Shown here one piece after another: positions 9,536 through 19,098 of a stretch of 64,000 nt of DNA. The translations under genes and the position numbers were made by a program. Source of the DNA: Desulfobacteraceae bacterium (lineage in GTDB: Bacteria; Desulfobacterota; Desulfobacteria; Desulfobacterales; Desulfosarcinaceae); contig JAAERL010000611.1 of the NCBI GenBank assembly GCA_024230435.1, positions 19,572 to 83,571 on the forward strand. The letters run 5' to 3'. Positions within the stretch are counted from its first letter, which is position 1, and the number at the start of each line of letters is the position of its first letter. The notes beneath the pieces were generated by a model. That model searched no databases. It was not told the DNA's origin and saw only the letters and a program-made list of their open reading frames with translations.

Positions 9536-10870
9536 ATGAATAGACTGCCGAAAATCTTGCTGATCGTTTTGTTGCTGTTAAGTTACAATCTGCTGTTCAT
9601 TGCCGTTGTCTTTTTTTTCTTGCCAGTGATCATTGCTTTTATTTTTGCCGTCCCCAAACGCAGGTATACTTTTTTTCAGCGATTTTTTTGCCGCCGGTAT
9701 GATTGGGAATCCGAAAAGCCGGATACCGTTAAAACACCTGTCATATGGGTGCATGCGCTTTCGGTGGGAGAGGTTACAGCGGCTGAACCTGTGGTTGAGC
9801 ATCTAAAACGATCGGGCAGGTTCGGCAACATTGTGGTTAGCGCATCTACCCATACCGGTTTTCAAACGGCACAAAGGCTTTTCAAGAATAAGGCAGTGCG
9901 TCTAATCTATTTTCCTTATGATTTGCTTTGGCCGGTCCGTAAAATTGTAGCAAAAATAAAACCGGATGCCGTGATACTTATCGAAACGGATATTTGGCCC
10001 AATTTTCAATGGGAAATGTCGCGCAGAAAGATTCCTGTTTTTTTGGCTAATATCCGAATTTCCGATAGCACCTGGAAAGCCTATAAAAGGGTGAAACTTT
10101 TTGTAAAACCAGTGTTTTCCACCTTTAAAATGATCAGTGTGCAAACTGATCTTGACAAGAGACGGTTCATTAAATTGGGGATCGAACCGGAAAATATCCG
10201 TGTCCTTGGCAATATTAAATTCGATGCTTCTTTTCAGGCCCAGTCCCTTGATGAGACCGGCAAGCTGCGCCGTAAATTAGGAATCGGTAAACGGCATCAC
10301 GTGATAGTGGCCGGCAGCACCCACCAAGGCGAAGAAGAGATACTGCTCGATGGCTTTTTAAAGTTAAGTCAAAAGCATACAAACATAATGCTGATCATCG
10401 CCCCGCGTAATCCCCGGCGAGCTGATCAAATTCTTGCCTTATGCAAAGCCGGGGCGGTCAGTGCAAGTTGCCTTTCCACTATGACCCGGACTTTATCAAT
10501 GCCCGGAGCCCGGGTGATTGTGGTTGATTCTCTGGGGGTATTGAAAAATTTGTATCCTTTAGCCAGCATCTGCTTTGTAGGCGGCAGCCTGGCGCCGTTT
10601 GGGGGGCATAATCCGCTGGAACCGGCCGCGTGCAGCAAACCCGTTGTTTTTGGACCGGATATGCGCGATTTTTTTCAGATCGCTGCATGGCTTACCGAAT
10701 CAGGAGCTGCTAAAACAATTCATTGCGCTCAAGAAATGGTTCAAGTGATAGGATATTTATTGGAAAACCAGGCCTTGGCGCGGGATATGGGGCGCAGGGC
10801 ATATGAAGTTTATATTTCCCAAAAGGGAGTCGTTAAAAGAACATTATCCTGTTTTGGAATTGGAGATTAG
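9536..10870 (+). CDS. waaA: 3-deoxy-D-manno-octulosonic acid (Kdo) transferase WaaA/KdtA
   Basis: A 444-residue GT30 enzyme that adds Kdo to lipid A precursor at the inner face of the inner membrane. Seen are an N-terminal membrane anchor, the N-domain motif WVHALSVGEVTAAEPVV, the central GSTHQGEEEILL, and the C-terminal GGSLAPFGGHNPLEPA with its donor-binding Glu. The frame can also open at a TTG at 9530; the ATG two codons later is preferred. No strong ribosome site is visible for either. The gene sits between lptG and lpxK, which acts one step before it in the pathway. Confidence 0.93.
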   Translation: MNRLPKILLIVLLLLSYNLLFIAVVFFFLPVIIAFIFAVPKRRYTFFQRFFCRRYDWESEKPDTVKTPVIWVHALSVGEVTAAEPVVEHLKRSGRFGNIVVSASTHTGFQTAQRLFKNKAVRLIYFPYDLLWPVRKIVAKIKPDAVILIETDIWPNFQWEMSRRKIPVFLANIRISDSTWKAYKRVKLFVKPVFSTFKMISVQTDLDKRRFIKLGIEPENIRVLGNIKFDASFQAQSLDETGKLRRKLGIGKRHHVIVAGSTHQGEEEILLDGFLKLSQKHTNIMLIIAPRNPRRADQILALCKAGAVSASCLSTMTRTLSMPGARVIVVDSLGVLKNLYPLASICFVGGSLAPFGGHNPLEPAACSKPVVFGPDMRDFFQIAAWLTESGAAKTIHCAQEMVQVIGYLLENQALARDMGRRAYEVYISQKGVVKRTLSCFGIGD

Positions 10871-10900
10871 GGGATCTGGATAGAGGGGGCAGAAAATTGA

Positions 10901-12043
10901 GTGGATAAAAATTTAAAAAACAGGATCCATCATGTCATGTCCAGTCATGAACGTTTTCCATTTTTTTCATTGTCTACAGGGCTTTGGGCAGGATCATTGC
11001 TTTATGGTTCGGCTGTCCGGGCACGGCAGGCATTATACCGTCATCATTGGATTAGACCTGTTAAATTGCCCTGTGCGGTTATCAGCGTAGGGAACCTGAC
11101 CACCGGCGGAACGGGCAAGACACCTATGACGATTTATTTGGCCGAGCTGGCCAAGCGTATGGGATATAGGGCTGTAATTATAAGTAGAGGATATAAAAGC
11201 AAAAACAACCGGTCGGCCAGGCTGGTAAGTGATGGCCGGTCGCTATTGACGGATGTGTGCCAAGCAGGTGATGAACCTTACCTTATGGCGGCTTTGCAAC
11301 AGGGAACACCTGTGGTTATTGGTCGCAGACGCGTGGACGCCGGAAAACTCGCCATTGGTAAATTCAAGCCTGACATCCTGTTGTTGGATGATGGGTATCA
11401 GCATATGCAGCTTCATCGCGATGTGAATGTTTTATTAATGGATGCCCGGCGTCCCTTTGGCAATTGCTGTTTGCTGCCACGCGGCAGTTTGCGCGAACCC
11501 ATATCCGCTTTACAACGCGCAGACGCAATCGTCTTGACCAGATCAGACGCGATGCATGCTCAAGATTGTTCAAAATTACTACGATTGTCGGCAAATAAGC
11601 CTGTGTTCAGAGCTTATCATAAAAGCCGGATCGCTGGTGTGGTCCGGCCCCAAACAGATTGCCCGGATATGATCAGTTTTGGCAATAACCACTCAGGAGG
11701 CCGGGATTGGCTGGACAAGCCGCTATTTGCTTTTTCAGGACTCGCGGATAATTCCCGCTTTTGGGAATCGATAAAACTGTTTGGCGGAAAACTCGCCGGA
11801 ACAATGGCCTTCGATGACCATCATTGCTATAGCGCAAAAGACGCAGCCGTCATTTGCAAAAAAGCCCGGCATTCAGGGGCGGCTTGCCTGATAACAACCG
11901 ATAAGGATTATGTGCGTTTCGCCAAGGGGAGCAGATGGCCTTTGCCGCTGATTGTCATGGGCGTGACAATTGAGTTCAGACAGGATATGGAGCATTGGCG
12001 CAGTTTTGTGGAGCATCAACTGAAAAAGGTTGTTCGTAAATAG
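10901..12043 (+). CDS. lpxK: Tetraacyldisaccharide 4'-kinase LpxK
   Basis: A 380-residue P-loop kinase that phosphorylates the 4' position of the lipid A disaccharide. The nucleotide-binding loop GNLTTGGTGKTP and the downstream LLLDDGYQHMQLHRD motif are characteristic. The start is GTG at 10901 with a GAGGGGG element 10-16 bases upstream. The membrane-contact segment near the N-terminus (LSTGLWAGSLLYGSAV) is present. The TAG stop at 12041-12043 shares its last two bases with the left end of repeat A1, so the insertion of that element may have fixed the present C-terminus. Confidence 0.93.
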   Translation: MDKNLKNRIHHVMSSHERFPFFSLSTGLWAGSLLYGSAVRARQALYRHHWIRPVKLPCAVISVGNLTTGGTGKTPMTIYLAELAKRMGYRAVIISRGYKSKNNRSARLVSDGRSLLTDVCQAGDEPYLMAALQQGTPVVIGRRRVDAGKLAIGKFKPDILLLDDGYQHMQLHRDVNVLLMDARRPFGNCCLLPRGSLREPISALQRADAIVLTRSDAMHAQDCSKLLRLSANKPVFRAYHKSRIAGVVRPQTDCPDMISFGNNHSGGRDWLDKPLFAFSGLADNSRFWESIKLFGGKLAGTMAFDDHHCYSAKDAAVICKKARHSGAACLITTDKDYVRFAKGSRWPLPLIVMGVTIEFRQDMEHWRSFVEHQLKKVVRK

Positions 12044-12212
12044 TGTCCATCGGCGAAATAGGAACATTTGTTCGAAATAAATGCGTGCGAAAAATTGTTA
12101 CTACAGGCATCTGATTAATCTGCCCAGGCATTGATACTGCGAGGATAAAATTTTTCAGTACAAATTAGTACAAAGAAGATATCGGGCAAATTGGCCATTT
12201 ATGGATGGACAC
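12042..12212 (+). repeat. Repeat family A, copy A1 (MITE-like, about 171 bp)
   Basis: Begins AGTGTCCATCGGCGAAATAG and ends CAAATTGGCCATTTATGGAT followed by GGACAC. The ends form an inverted repeat (AGTGTCCAT / ATGGACAC). It shares its interior (GGCATCTGATTAAT, TGCGAGGATAAAATTTT) with the copies at 54385-54546 and 60086-60245. There is no coding capacity. It fills most of the gap between lpxK and the following glycosyltransferase. Confidence 0.8.
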
Positions 12213-12261
12213 GGACTGTACAATAACAGCAACGCAGCTCAACGGTAAACAAGAAACAAGT

Positions 12262-13410
12262 ATGACCAATTCAGGAAAAATAGCCCTGGTTAGAAGCACG
12301 TATACACCCTACGGTGGAGTTGAAAGGGTCACGATAGGATTAGCTAAAGGATTGCTGCAAAAAAAGATAAAGGTTTTTGTGTTAACCTTGCCGAATCAGC
12401 AATGGCCCATCAACGATCCAAACCTGAGTGTTGTTCATCTCGGTGTTCATAGTACCCACCGGTTGCACCAGGCGTGGTCTTTTAATAAGGCTGTGAACCA
12501 GTATCTATCTCAATCGAATTTTGACTGTATTTTGTCTCTGGACAAAGTTACTCGTTTTACCCATTTGCATGCCGGGGGCGGTACACATAAAACGTTTTTA
12601 AAAATAAGAAATAACTATTCGCCGCCGCTGCAGCGTCTTTTTCGCAAATTAAGTCCGTTTCACCGTTACCAGCTTTATCTGGAAAGAAGGGGATTTGAAA
12701 ATCCCCTGCTGCAAAAAGTACGATGCAATTCTAACATGGTGCGCACCGATATCTGTAATGATTACAAAGTATCCCCGGAAAAACTTGTGGTCATTCACAG
12801 CGGCATACGTTGGAAGGAAATGGAGGATATTTATCGGCGCCGCGCCGAAATCGGCGCACAAATGCGCCGAAAGTATAATATCGATCCTGATTGGCGCCCT
12901 GTTCTATTCCTTGGAAGCGGTTTTGAAAGAAAAGGTTTGGATATCGCCATTCAGGGCCTTCGATGGATGCCGTCGTCCTATCATCTGGTGGTGGTGGGCA
13001 AGGGGTCGCCTTTTGCGTATGTCCGGCTTGCCGATAAACTGGGGGTAAAACAGCGGGTTCATTTTTTAGGACCACAGCCCCAGGGCTGGAGGTTTGCAAC
13101 GTTTTGCAAAGCATTGATTTTACCGTCCTACTATGATCCTTTCGGAGGCGCCAGCGCTGAAGGCCACGCTATGGGCCTGCCTGTTTTGCTCAGTGATACG
13201 ACCGGTTATCAAGATTTCGTAAGTCATGGTGAAAATGGTATTATTTTAAAAACTCCCATGACGGCCGAAAATGTTCGAAGCGCTTTTACCGGACTGATTA
13301 AGTTGATAGAAAGTCCCAAATTCAGTCAGGATAAATTACGGCAGCACGCCTATCATGTCGATGATGATGTTATATTGGAGAGGCTTCTGGGTGAGTTTCT
13401 CGCCTTCTGA
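12262..13410 (+). CDS. WaaG-like LPS core glycosyltransferase (GT4)
   Basis: A 382-residue GT-B enzyme. The N-terminal ALVRSTYTPYGGVERV matches the glycine-rich start of WaaG-type core glucosyltransferases, and SDFGRKG of E. coli WaaG corresponds to SGFERKGLD here. The acceptor/donor region PSYYDPFGGASAEGHAMGLP carries the Glu pair typical of GT4. The longest frame starts at 12205 inside repeat A1; the ATG at 12262 is preferred because it matches the family start. Its ribosome site is weak. The likely role is the first hexose on the inner core; sugar and linkage cannot be read from sequence. Confidence 0.82.
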   Translation: MTNSGKIALVRSTYTPYGGVERVTIGLAKGLLQKKIKVFVLTLPNQQWPINDPNLSVVHLGVHSTHRLHQAWSFNKAVNQYLSQSNFDCILSLDKVTRFTHLHAGGGTHKTFLKIRNNYSPPLQRLFRKLSPFHRYQLYLERRGFENPLLQKVRCNSNMVRTDICNDYKVSPEKLVVIHSGIRWKEMEDIYRRRAEIGAQMRRKYNIDPDWRPVLFLGSGFERKGLDIAIQGLRWMPSSYHLVVVGKGSPFAYVRLADKLGVKQRVHFLGPQPQGWRFATFCKALILPSYYDPFGGASAEGHAMGLPVLLSDTTGYQDFVSHGENGIILKTPMTAENVRSAFTGLIKLIESPKFSQDKLRQHAYHVDDDVILERLLGEFLAF

Positions 13411-13432
13411 TGTCCGTTTCCAATTCACTGCT

Positions 13433-15040
13433 TTAGGACGGATTTTTTGGCAATCTTTGGAAAAGCTTTATCGATTTGCTGTCAGGATGCTGCCAGGTTC
13501 CGAGTAATTTAAAGTCTTTTTTCAGTGGTGACGCAAGTAAGTCTAGACGCTTTGCGGGCCAGTAGCGCTCTTCATAGAGCACATATTCTATTTCTTCTTG
13601 ATCCAGAACACCAATCAATTGGTTATAATTATCCGGGATTTCGGTCATAAAATTTTCCCCGCAAAGCGGTTTGGGATAGTGGCGGTTTGCGTAAAAAAAG
13701 ATCCATTCATAGCCTTTGGAGGATTTTGCCGATAGGATACGTATTGCCTGGTTAGCGGCTTTTTCTTTGGATATCATTTCGGCAGCCTGACGATAGACAG
13801 CTTTGTCCTGTTCTTTAGGCCGTAGATTCTTTGAAAGCCCGAAGATGAGAATAAAGGTTGCAACGGATATGACCGCAACCTTGAGTCCACAGCCTTTTAT
13901 CGTTTTTAGGCGGTTGGTTATTTTTTCTACTCCGAATCCGATGATAACGCAGGCTGATAAAATCAAACTTGCTAAAAAACGATGATAAATTAGCCATGTC
14001 TGAAACAAATGAATGTAAACGGTAAAAGCGCTGCCCGCCATAAGCAGGATAAAATACCATAATCGAGGGTCCTTTTTAATACGCTTGCCGATACCGGCAA
14101 AGCCAAGGAAAAAAAACAGGGCGTATAGATAAAACAGGGCTTCAATTAAATTGTTGAGAATCACTCCGGCAGGCAATAACCACCGGATCTCCCGAATTCT
14201 GCAAAACATTTCTCTTAGCTGCCCGGATTGTTCAGAGGAGGAAAGTTTGAGATGTTCATTCAATTTCGTATAGCTTGAGAAAAGGGAAAAGATCTCTTTT
14301 TTGATTTTATTTATCTGAAAAGCATTTTTTAACTCTATATCGAATGCCGTCAACAAAACGATTCCCAAGATACCTGCACATAGGAAGGGTAACATGAACG
14401 AAAGTATGCGCTGTATTTTTTTTTCACTTTTACTGAAAATCAAACAGAAAAATGAGACGGCAATAAATACGAATCCTTCAATTCTTGTACAAATAGCAAA
14501 AAGTAAAAAAAGCGCACTTAATGCCAAATCATACCGGAACCGTTTTGTGTGCGCCTGTATATCCCAGTGGCGTACATACATTAAAATTGCCGTAGTAGTG
14601 AAAAACCAAAAAGCAGGATCACGCATAATATCCCCGCTTGGTCCTACAAAAGCCGGAATTAATACGAAAACAAGCGTTGTCAATGCTGCAAAACACGTGT
14701 CTTGAAAGCGTCTGAGAATATAATAGATATTGATTGTGGCGCCGGTTCCTAAAAAAACGTTTACTAATAGACCGGCAATAACCCAATCCCGGACAACACT
14801 AAAGGCGGCGGCAATCAATACGGGTAGTATCGAAAAGAAAGTGAGTTGACAGCTTAGTATAGAAGAAAAATCAGCGTAAAAGAGCGCTTTGGCCTGGTAA
14901 ATGTAATGAATACCGTCAGGATTGATAACACTTCGCATCATTGCGGTGTAAAGCCGCAGGGAAAATCCAAGAAAAATAATCCAAACAATTGGTTTGCTTG
15001 ATGCGGATTTAATTAGTGAAAATATTTTTGACACTAACAT
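13433..15040 (-). CDS. GT-C (GT39/ArnT-like) integral membrane glycosyltransferase
   Basis: A 535-residue polytopic protein with about a dozen hydrophobic segments. The first periplasmic loop carries INPDGIHYIYQAKAL, matching the Asp-containing motif of GT-C enzymes that take a sugar from a polyprenyl-phosphate donor on the periplasmic side. A soluble C-terminal tail (about 420-535) follows. It is transcribed against both neighbours and so is a single gene. The donor is unknown; a DPM1-like synthase occurs at 21732-22703. The start ATG at 15040 has an AGG about 10 bases upstream. Confidence 0.72.
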   Translation of the reverse strand: MLVSKIFSLIKSASSKPIVWIIFLGFSLRLYTAMMRSVINPDGIHYIYQAKALFYADFSSILSCQLTFFSILPVLIAAAFSVVRDWVIAGLLVNVFLGTGATINIYYILRRFQDTCFAALTTLVFVLIPAFVGPSGDIMRDPAFWFFTTTAILMYVRHWDIQAHTKRFRYDLALSALFLLFAICTRIEGFVFIAVSFFCLIFSKSEKKIQRILSFMLPFLCAGILGIVLLTAFDIELKNAFQINKIKKEIFSLFSSYTKLNEHLKLSSSEQSGQLREMFCRIREIRWLLPAGVILNNLIEALFYLYALFFFLGFAGIGKRIKKDPRLWYFILLMAGSAFTVYIHLFQTWLIYHRFLASLILSACVIIGFGVEKITNRLKTIKGCGLKVAVISVATFILIFGLSKNLRPKEQDKAVYRQAAEMISKEKAANQAIRILSAKSSKGYEWIFFYANRHYPKPLCGENFMTEIPDNYNQLIGVLDQEEIEYVLYEERYWPAKRLDLLASPLKKDFKLLGTWQHPDSKSIKLFQRLPKNPS

Positions 15041-15154
15041 GAATAGACCTGTTCATTATTATATTTCATCGTGTTTGGTCCTATAACAAAAAGAACCGGT
15101 TTTATCTATTAAAAAACTTTAAAAATGGAAAGACAAGAAAAGAGCTGGATAAAA

Positions 15155-15183
15155 TTGACGTTTATTGAAATGGCTGGTATATC
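15155..15183 (+). promoter_or_regulatory. Candidate sigma-70 promoter for the 15259 glycosyltransferase
   Basis: TTGACG at 15155-15160, a 17-base spacer, TATATC at 15178-15183, about 75 bases ahead of the ATG at 15259. Both hexamers match five and four consensus positions, with ideal spacing, in the divergent gap between two glycosyltransferase genes. Confidence 0.5.
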
Positions 15184-15258
15184 ACAACGCCAGTCGATGC
15201 TGGTTTAGACATATGTGGATAGACATTAAACTATAGAGTGAGTTTGTTATAGCTAAAA

Positions 15259-16368
15259 ATGCGGCTTTTATTTTTGAATTTTAAAAAATTCTGGGGGGGC
15301 GGCGAAAAAATGGCTTGCCTTCTGGCCCAAGGCGCCCGGAAAAATGGTCATCAAGTCAGATTTCTGGTAAGCCCTGGAACTCCTTTGCAAAAAAGACTTA
15401 ATAAACTTGGGATTGAAGCGGATTCGGTCAATTACCGAAATCCTCTCAGGTTATGGTCCGCTTTCAGGGAAAAGGGCCCTTATGAACTTATTTTAACCCA
15501 GAGCAGCCAGGAAAATCGTTATGCGTATTATCTTTCACTTTTGTCCGGAACGCCCATTGTAACACGGCTGGGAGTATCGGCTAAACCTTCTGTGGATTGG
15601 TTAAAACGATGGCTGCATTCGTGGACGGTTCGTGTTAATTTCGCTAATTTTCAGGCTGGCTTGGACCTGCTGAGAGATGTCTACGCAAAAGGCTTGAATT
15701 GTCCTGTATTGCTGCCCAACGCAGTGATCCCTCCTGTTTCTTTATCCGATACTCCGAGAAAAAATCTTGGCATTCCCGAAGAGGCCATTGTGATCGGCAT
15801 GGTAGGCCGTCTTGAGGAGCGTAAAGGGTGCCTGCTGCTCTTGTCGGCGTTTAAATCCCTTGCCGGCAAGTACTCGAATCTGCATATGCTGATGGTAGGG
15901 CAGGGGGGGCTTCAAGAGCAGCTCGAACGTCATGCCAATGATCAGATTCATATTAAAGGTTTTGCCGAAGAGGTCGGGGATGTGTACCGTTGCATTGATA
16001 TGCTCGCTTTGCCGGTATTGTGGGGAGAGGGCACCTCAAATGCCGTTTTAGAGGCCATGAGTTTGGGCTGTGCCGTGATTTGCACCAATGACGGTGGTAT
16101 GGGGGAGGTCATTACCGATGGCCAAAACGGTTTGTTAATTGAAAAGGGCGATCAGGCGGCACTTGAGCGAGCCATCATCCGATTAATTGAGGATCAAGCC
16201 TTACGGTTCCGGCTTGGGGAGCGCGCCCGGCAATGGGTTCAAGACAATTCCTCAATGGACAAAATGATAGATATTTTTCTTTTCTGGCTGCAGTGGGCTG
16301 CATTTCAGAAAAAAGGAACAGGGAATGAATCAGGAACTTTCGGAAATTTCCGCCACAATTATCACTAA
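15259..16368 (+). CDS. GT4-family glycosyltransferase
   Basis: A 369-residue GT-B enzyme starting MRLLFLNFKKFWGGGEKMAC, with the glycine-rich loop of the N-terminal domain. The C-terminal Rossmann half has the usual VIGMVGRLEERKG and the donor-binding EGTSNAVLEAMSLGCAVICT. It probably adds a sugar to the LPS core; donor and acceptor are unknown. Its last 44 bases overlap the next gene in a different frame, which indicates tight co-expression. Confidence 0.85.
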   Translation: MRLLFLNFKKFWGGGEKMACLLAQGARKNGHQVRFLVSPGTPLQKRLNKLGIEADSVNYRNPLRLWSAFREKGPYELILTQSSQENRYAYYLSLLSGTPIVTRLGVSAKPSVDWLKRWLHSWTVRVNFANFQAGLDLLRDVYAKGLNCPVLLPNAVIPPVSLSDTPRKNLGIPEEAIVIGMVGRLEERKGCLLLLSAFKSLAGKYSNLHMLMVGQGGLQEQLERHANDQIHIKGFAEEVGDVYRCIDMLALPVLWGEGTSNAVLEAMSLGCAVICTNDGGMGEVITDGQNGLLIEKGDQAALERAIIRLIEDQALRFRLGERARQWVQDNSSMDKMIDIFLFWLQWAAFQKKGTGNESGTFGNFRHNYH

Positions 16369-17101
16369 GGATGAAGAAGCGAATATCGCGGACTGCATAA
16401 ACAGTCTTTCATGGGCAAATGAAGTCGTTGTGCTCGACAGCGGAAGCAAAGACAACACTGTGTCCATTGCCAGACAGTACACGGATAAGGTGTTTGTAGA
16501 GCAGTGGCGCGGACAGGGCCGCCAGAAAAACCGGGCGGCCGAATTGGCCAAAGGGCCGTGGATTGTCTCTATTGACGCTGACGAGAGGGTTTCACCCGAA
16601 CTGGCCCGGGAGATTTTGAAGCACATCAAAGAGGATAATCATGCCGCCATGGCCATGCGCAGGAAAAATTTTTATAAAGGGCAATGGATACGCCATTGCG
16701 GATGGTGGCCTGATTGGGTAATAAGAGTTTTTCGTAAAGGCGAGTCCCATTTTAGTACGGATGTGATCCATGACTCCCTGCAAGTGAAGGCAAATATTAT
16801 CAAACTGACCCATCCGCTGATCCATTACTCTTTTCATTCGCCGGAAGATTTCCTCAACCGCGCCTACTGGTATGCCTATCATCAGTCCAGGGAAATGTAT
16901 CGAAAAGGGGAAAAAGCAACTGTATGGACGGCGGTTTCACATGCAGTCTTTAACTTTTTGCAAACCTTTTTTCTTAGATTTGGATTTATGGACGGAGCAG
17001 CCGGTCTCCTGGTTGCGGTTTCCAACTTTGTGGGTGTGTTTTACCGGTACATGATGTTACGGGACTTAAACAATAGAAAAAGCCAGGGTGATGAAAGATG
17101 A
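16325..17101 (+). CDS. WaaE/KdtX-like GT2 LPS core glycosyltransferase
   Basis: A 258-residue GT-A enzyme. It has the N-terminal SATIITKDEEANIADCI, the Ser-Gly-Ser metal-side motif VVLDSGSKDNT, and the DXD equivalent SIDADERVS. The pattern GWWPDWVIRVFRKG and the terminal helix region match WaaE/KdtX beta-1,4-glucosyltransferases that modify the first heptose. The gene starts inside the preceding glycosyltransferase with GGGAATG context. Nothing is cotranscribed after it; a 420-base gap follows. Confidence 0.85.
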   Translation: MNQELSEISATIITKDEEANIADCINSLSWANEVVVLDSGSKDNTVSIARQYTDKVFVEQWRGQGRQKNRAAELAKGPWIVSIDADERVSPELAREILKHIKEDNHAAMAMRRKNFYKGQWIRHCGWWPDWVIRVFRKGESHFSTDVIHDSLQVKANIIKLTHPLIHYSFHSPEDFLNRAYWYAYHQSREMYRKGEKATVWTAVSHAVFNFLQTFFLRFGFMDGAAGLLVAVSNFVGVFYRYMMLRDLNNRKSQGDER

Positions 17102-17163
17102 AAAATATCCGTTATTGCACCGTGTTTGAATCCGTTTTCAGAGTGTCAGGCTTTTAACGAAGT

Positions 17164-17262
17164 TTAAAAATTAAAAGTATCGAAATTATTAGTGTAAAAT
17201 CACAACGAGAGATTAATGAGGTTAGAGAGCTTTTCAGAAAATACTACTTTCTAATAAATTGA
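17164..17262 (+). pseudogene. Possible remnant of a GNAT acetyltransferase N-terminus
   Basis: A short frame reads SIEIISVKSQREINEVRELF and then RKYYFLIN-stop. The pattern of a beta strand followed by a helix with V-R-x-L-F-R-x-Y is typical of the start of GNAT-family acetyltransferases. No ATG or ribosome site precedes it and no continuation is seen in other frames. The rest of the 420-base gap 17102-17521 shows no gene; it is AT-rich leader for the cassette that begins at 17522. Confidence 0.25.
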
Positions 17263-17521
17263 TGATTCGCAATCGGCGATTGGCTTTTTTTGAATCGGAA
17301 AACTTGCAACCGGTTTTGAGTTAATGATAGCTGATCTAATTCAATAGTGATAATTGTTTCAACTTTTTTGCAAGGGTGTGACGGTTTATCGCTGAAATCT
17401 TTACCGGCCCAGAATTTGTATCAAGAAAAGCAAGCCGTAAACTCGACATATTTTTTATAGTTCGAAAAGTTGGGCTTTTTTAAAATAAGGGATCAGGTGA
17501 GCAACATCTCAAGAAAAAACT

Positions 17522-19096
17522 ATGACAACAACTACAGCAACTACTACTACCAGACAGCCATGTCTTTTTCGCGTTTCGCCTTTTGTAGACCGTATTGGCC
17601 TGAGCAGACCAGAGGACCTAGTGTTGTTTTTTTTCCTGTTAGCGGGCTTGATAGCCAGAATACGCAACTACCTGGCCGGTATTTCGTTTTATGTCGATGA
17701 ATCCGCCCTTGCCAACAACCTGGTAAATTTGAACTTAAGCCAACTGTTCGGCCCTTTGGAACAGAACCAGATAGCGCCCATTGGTTTCTGTGTAATTGAA
17801 AAACTGATCATCCTTGTTTTTGGAAACCATGAATACGCTTTTCGGTTTTTGCCCTTTATAGCCGGTTCGGTAGCTGTAATTTTCGCCTTTGTGGCTGTTT
17901 ACCGCGCCCTGGGGACAGTGCCGGCCATACTTTGCGCGGCCCAACTGGCGGTGATCAAAGAACCGCTCTATTATGCCAACAATCTCAAGCCCTACGCCTC
18001 GGATTTGGCCATTGCCCTCGGGCTTGTCATTCTGGCCTGGACTTCAGAGCTGCCCGATATTTCCCGGAAACGGTTTTTTTCGCTGTTTATTGCGGGCATT
18101 GTAGCGGTCTGGTTTTCCTTTCCAAGTCTATTCGTGCTCGGGGCCATTACCATAGTCTATTTAACCGGCTTGTTACGCAACAGACAGTGGCGTCCAGCAG
18201 TGCCCATCATTATAATGGGGCTAACCTGGCTAACCAGTTTCGCCATTCAATATTATCTGCTTAAATCAGGCGGCCAATATGACAATCTGACAGACATCTG
18301 GACCAATCGTTTTGCCGTTCTGTGGCCAAGGAGCCTGGAAGATATAAAGACAAATTACTTTCTTTTGACCTATGTCTTCCGCAATCCCTTGTGGACAAGT
18401 CATCCTATCATTTCGGTCCCGCTGTACCTGGCCGGATGCGTTTTGCTATGGCAAAAGGATAAACGTTTTTTGCTGTTGATTCTACTGCCATTGGTGATCA
18501 ATTTCATCGCTTCAGGCCTGCATACTTACCCTTTCAGAGACAGGCTGCTTCAATATGCTGTGATCTTTCTTTTCACACCCATCGCGTTTTGCCTGACCTG
18601 GCTTGTGACGAAGAAATTCAAGCATGGCTGGGTCAAATGGGCCGGCATTTTTATGATCATCGCCAATCTTGCCGAGCCCACCGTCTTTACCATCAAGCAT
18701 ATTATCACACCCCGCAAATACGAAGAGATGAAACCGGTAGTCAACTACCTTATAGATCATAAAACACACAACGACAGACTTTATATCTATGCCCACGCAA
18801 TGAAAACGTTTACCTACTACCAAAATCAGTTGCAGCTTGAGTATAAGAGTTTAACCATAAGTCCAGACTGGAACAACTGCACACCGGAAAGCATCGGAAA
18901 AGAGATACGCAAGCTTTCCGGCCGGGTCTGGCTAATATTCGGACATGCTAAACAGTTCAAGGGCGTGGACTACGAAGCACGTTTTCTCAAAGCTGCAGAC
19001 AAGCATGGCAAGCGCATCGATCAATACGTTGACGCGGGCGCGTCAACCTATCTGTATGAATTTCCTAAATCCCGGCCACGCATGCAAAATAGCTGA
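17522..19096 (+). CDS. GT-C (GT39-like) membrane glycosyltransferase, cassette gene 1
   Basis: A 524-residue polytopic protein. Near residue 58 the first loop carries ISFYVDESALANNL, the acidic (DE) motif of PMT/ArnT-type enzymes using polyprenyl-phosphate sugars. About ten membrane helices follow, then a soluble tail from about residue 400 (MKPVVNYLIDHKTHNDRLYI). The N-terminus is a run of Thr (MTTTTATTTTRQP) encoded by an ACN repeat tract; a later start is possible, as no good ribosome site precedes 17522. It opens a four-gene set that ends with a DPM1-like synthase, the likely source of its donor. Confidence 0.7.
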   Translation: MTTTTATTTTRQPCLFRVSPFVDRIGLSRPEDLVLFFFLLAGLIARIRNYLAGISFYVDESALANNLVNLNLSQLFGPLEQNQIAPIGFCVIEKLIILVFGNHEYAFRFLPFIAGSVAVIFAFVAVYRALGTVPAILCAAQLAVIKEPLYYANNLKPYASDLAIALGLVILAWTSELPDISRKRFFSLFIAGIVAVWFSFPSLFVLGAITIVYLTGLLRNRQWRPAVPIIIMGLTWLTSFAIQYYLLKSGGQYDNLTDIWTNRFAVLWPRSLEDIKTNYFLLTYVFRNPLWTSHPIISVPLYLAGCVLLWQKDKRFLLLILLPLVINFIASGLHTYPFRDRLLQYAVIFLFTPIAFCLTWLVTKKFKHGWVKWAGIFMIIANLAEPTVFTIKHIITPRKYEEMKPVVNYLIDHKTHNDRLYIYAHAMKTFTYYQNQLQLEYKSLTISPDWNNCTPESIGKEIRKLSGRVWLIFGHAKQFKGVDYEARFLKAADKHGKRIDQYVDAGASTYLYEFPKSRPRMQNS

Positions 19097-19098
19097 TT

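Noticed and set aside
17470..17700. An alternative frame at the start of the cassette
   Set aside because: It is out of frame with the membrane protein beginning at 17522, ends early and has no family features.
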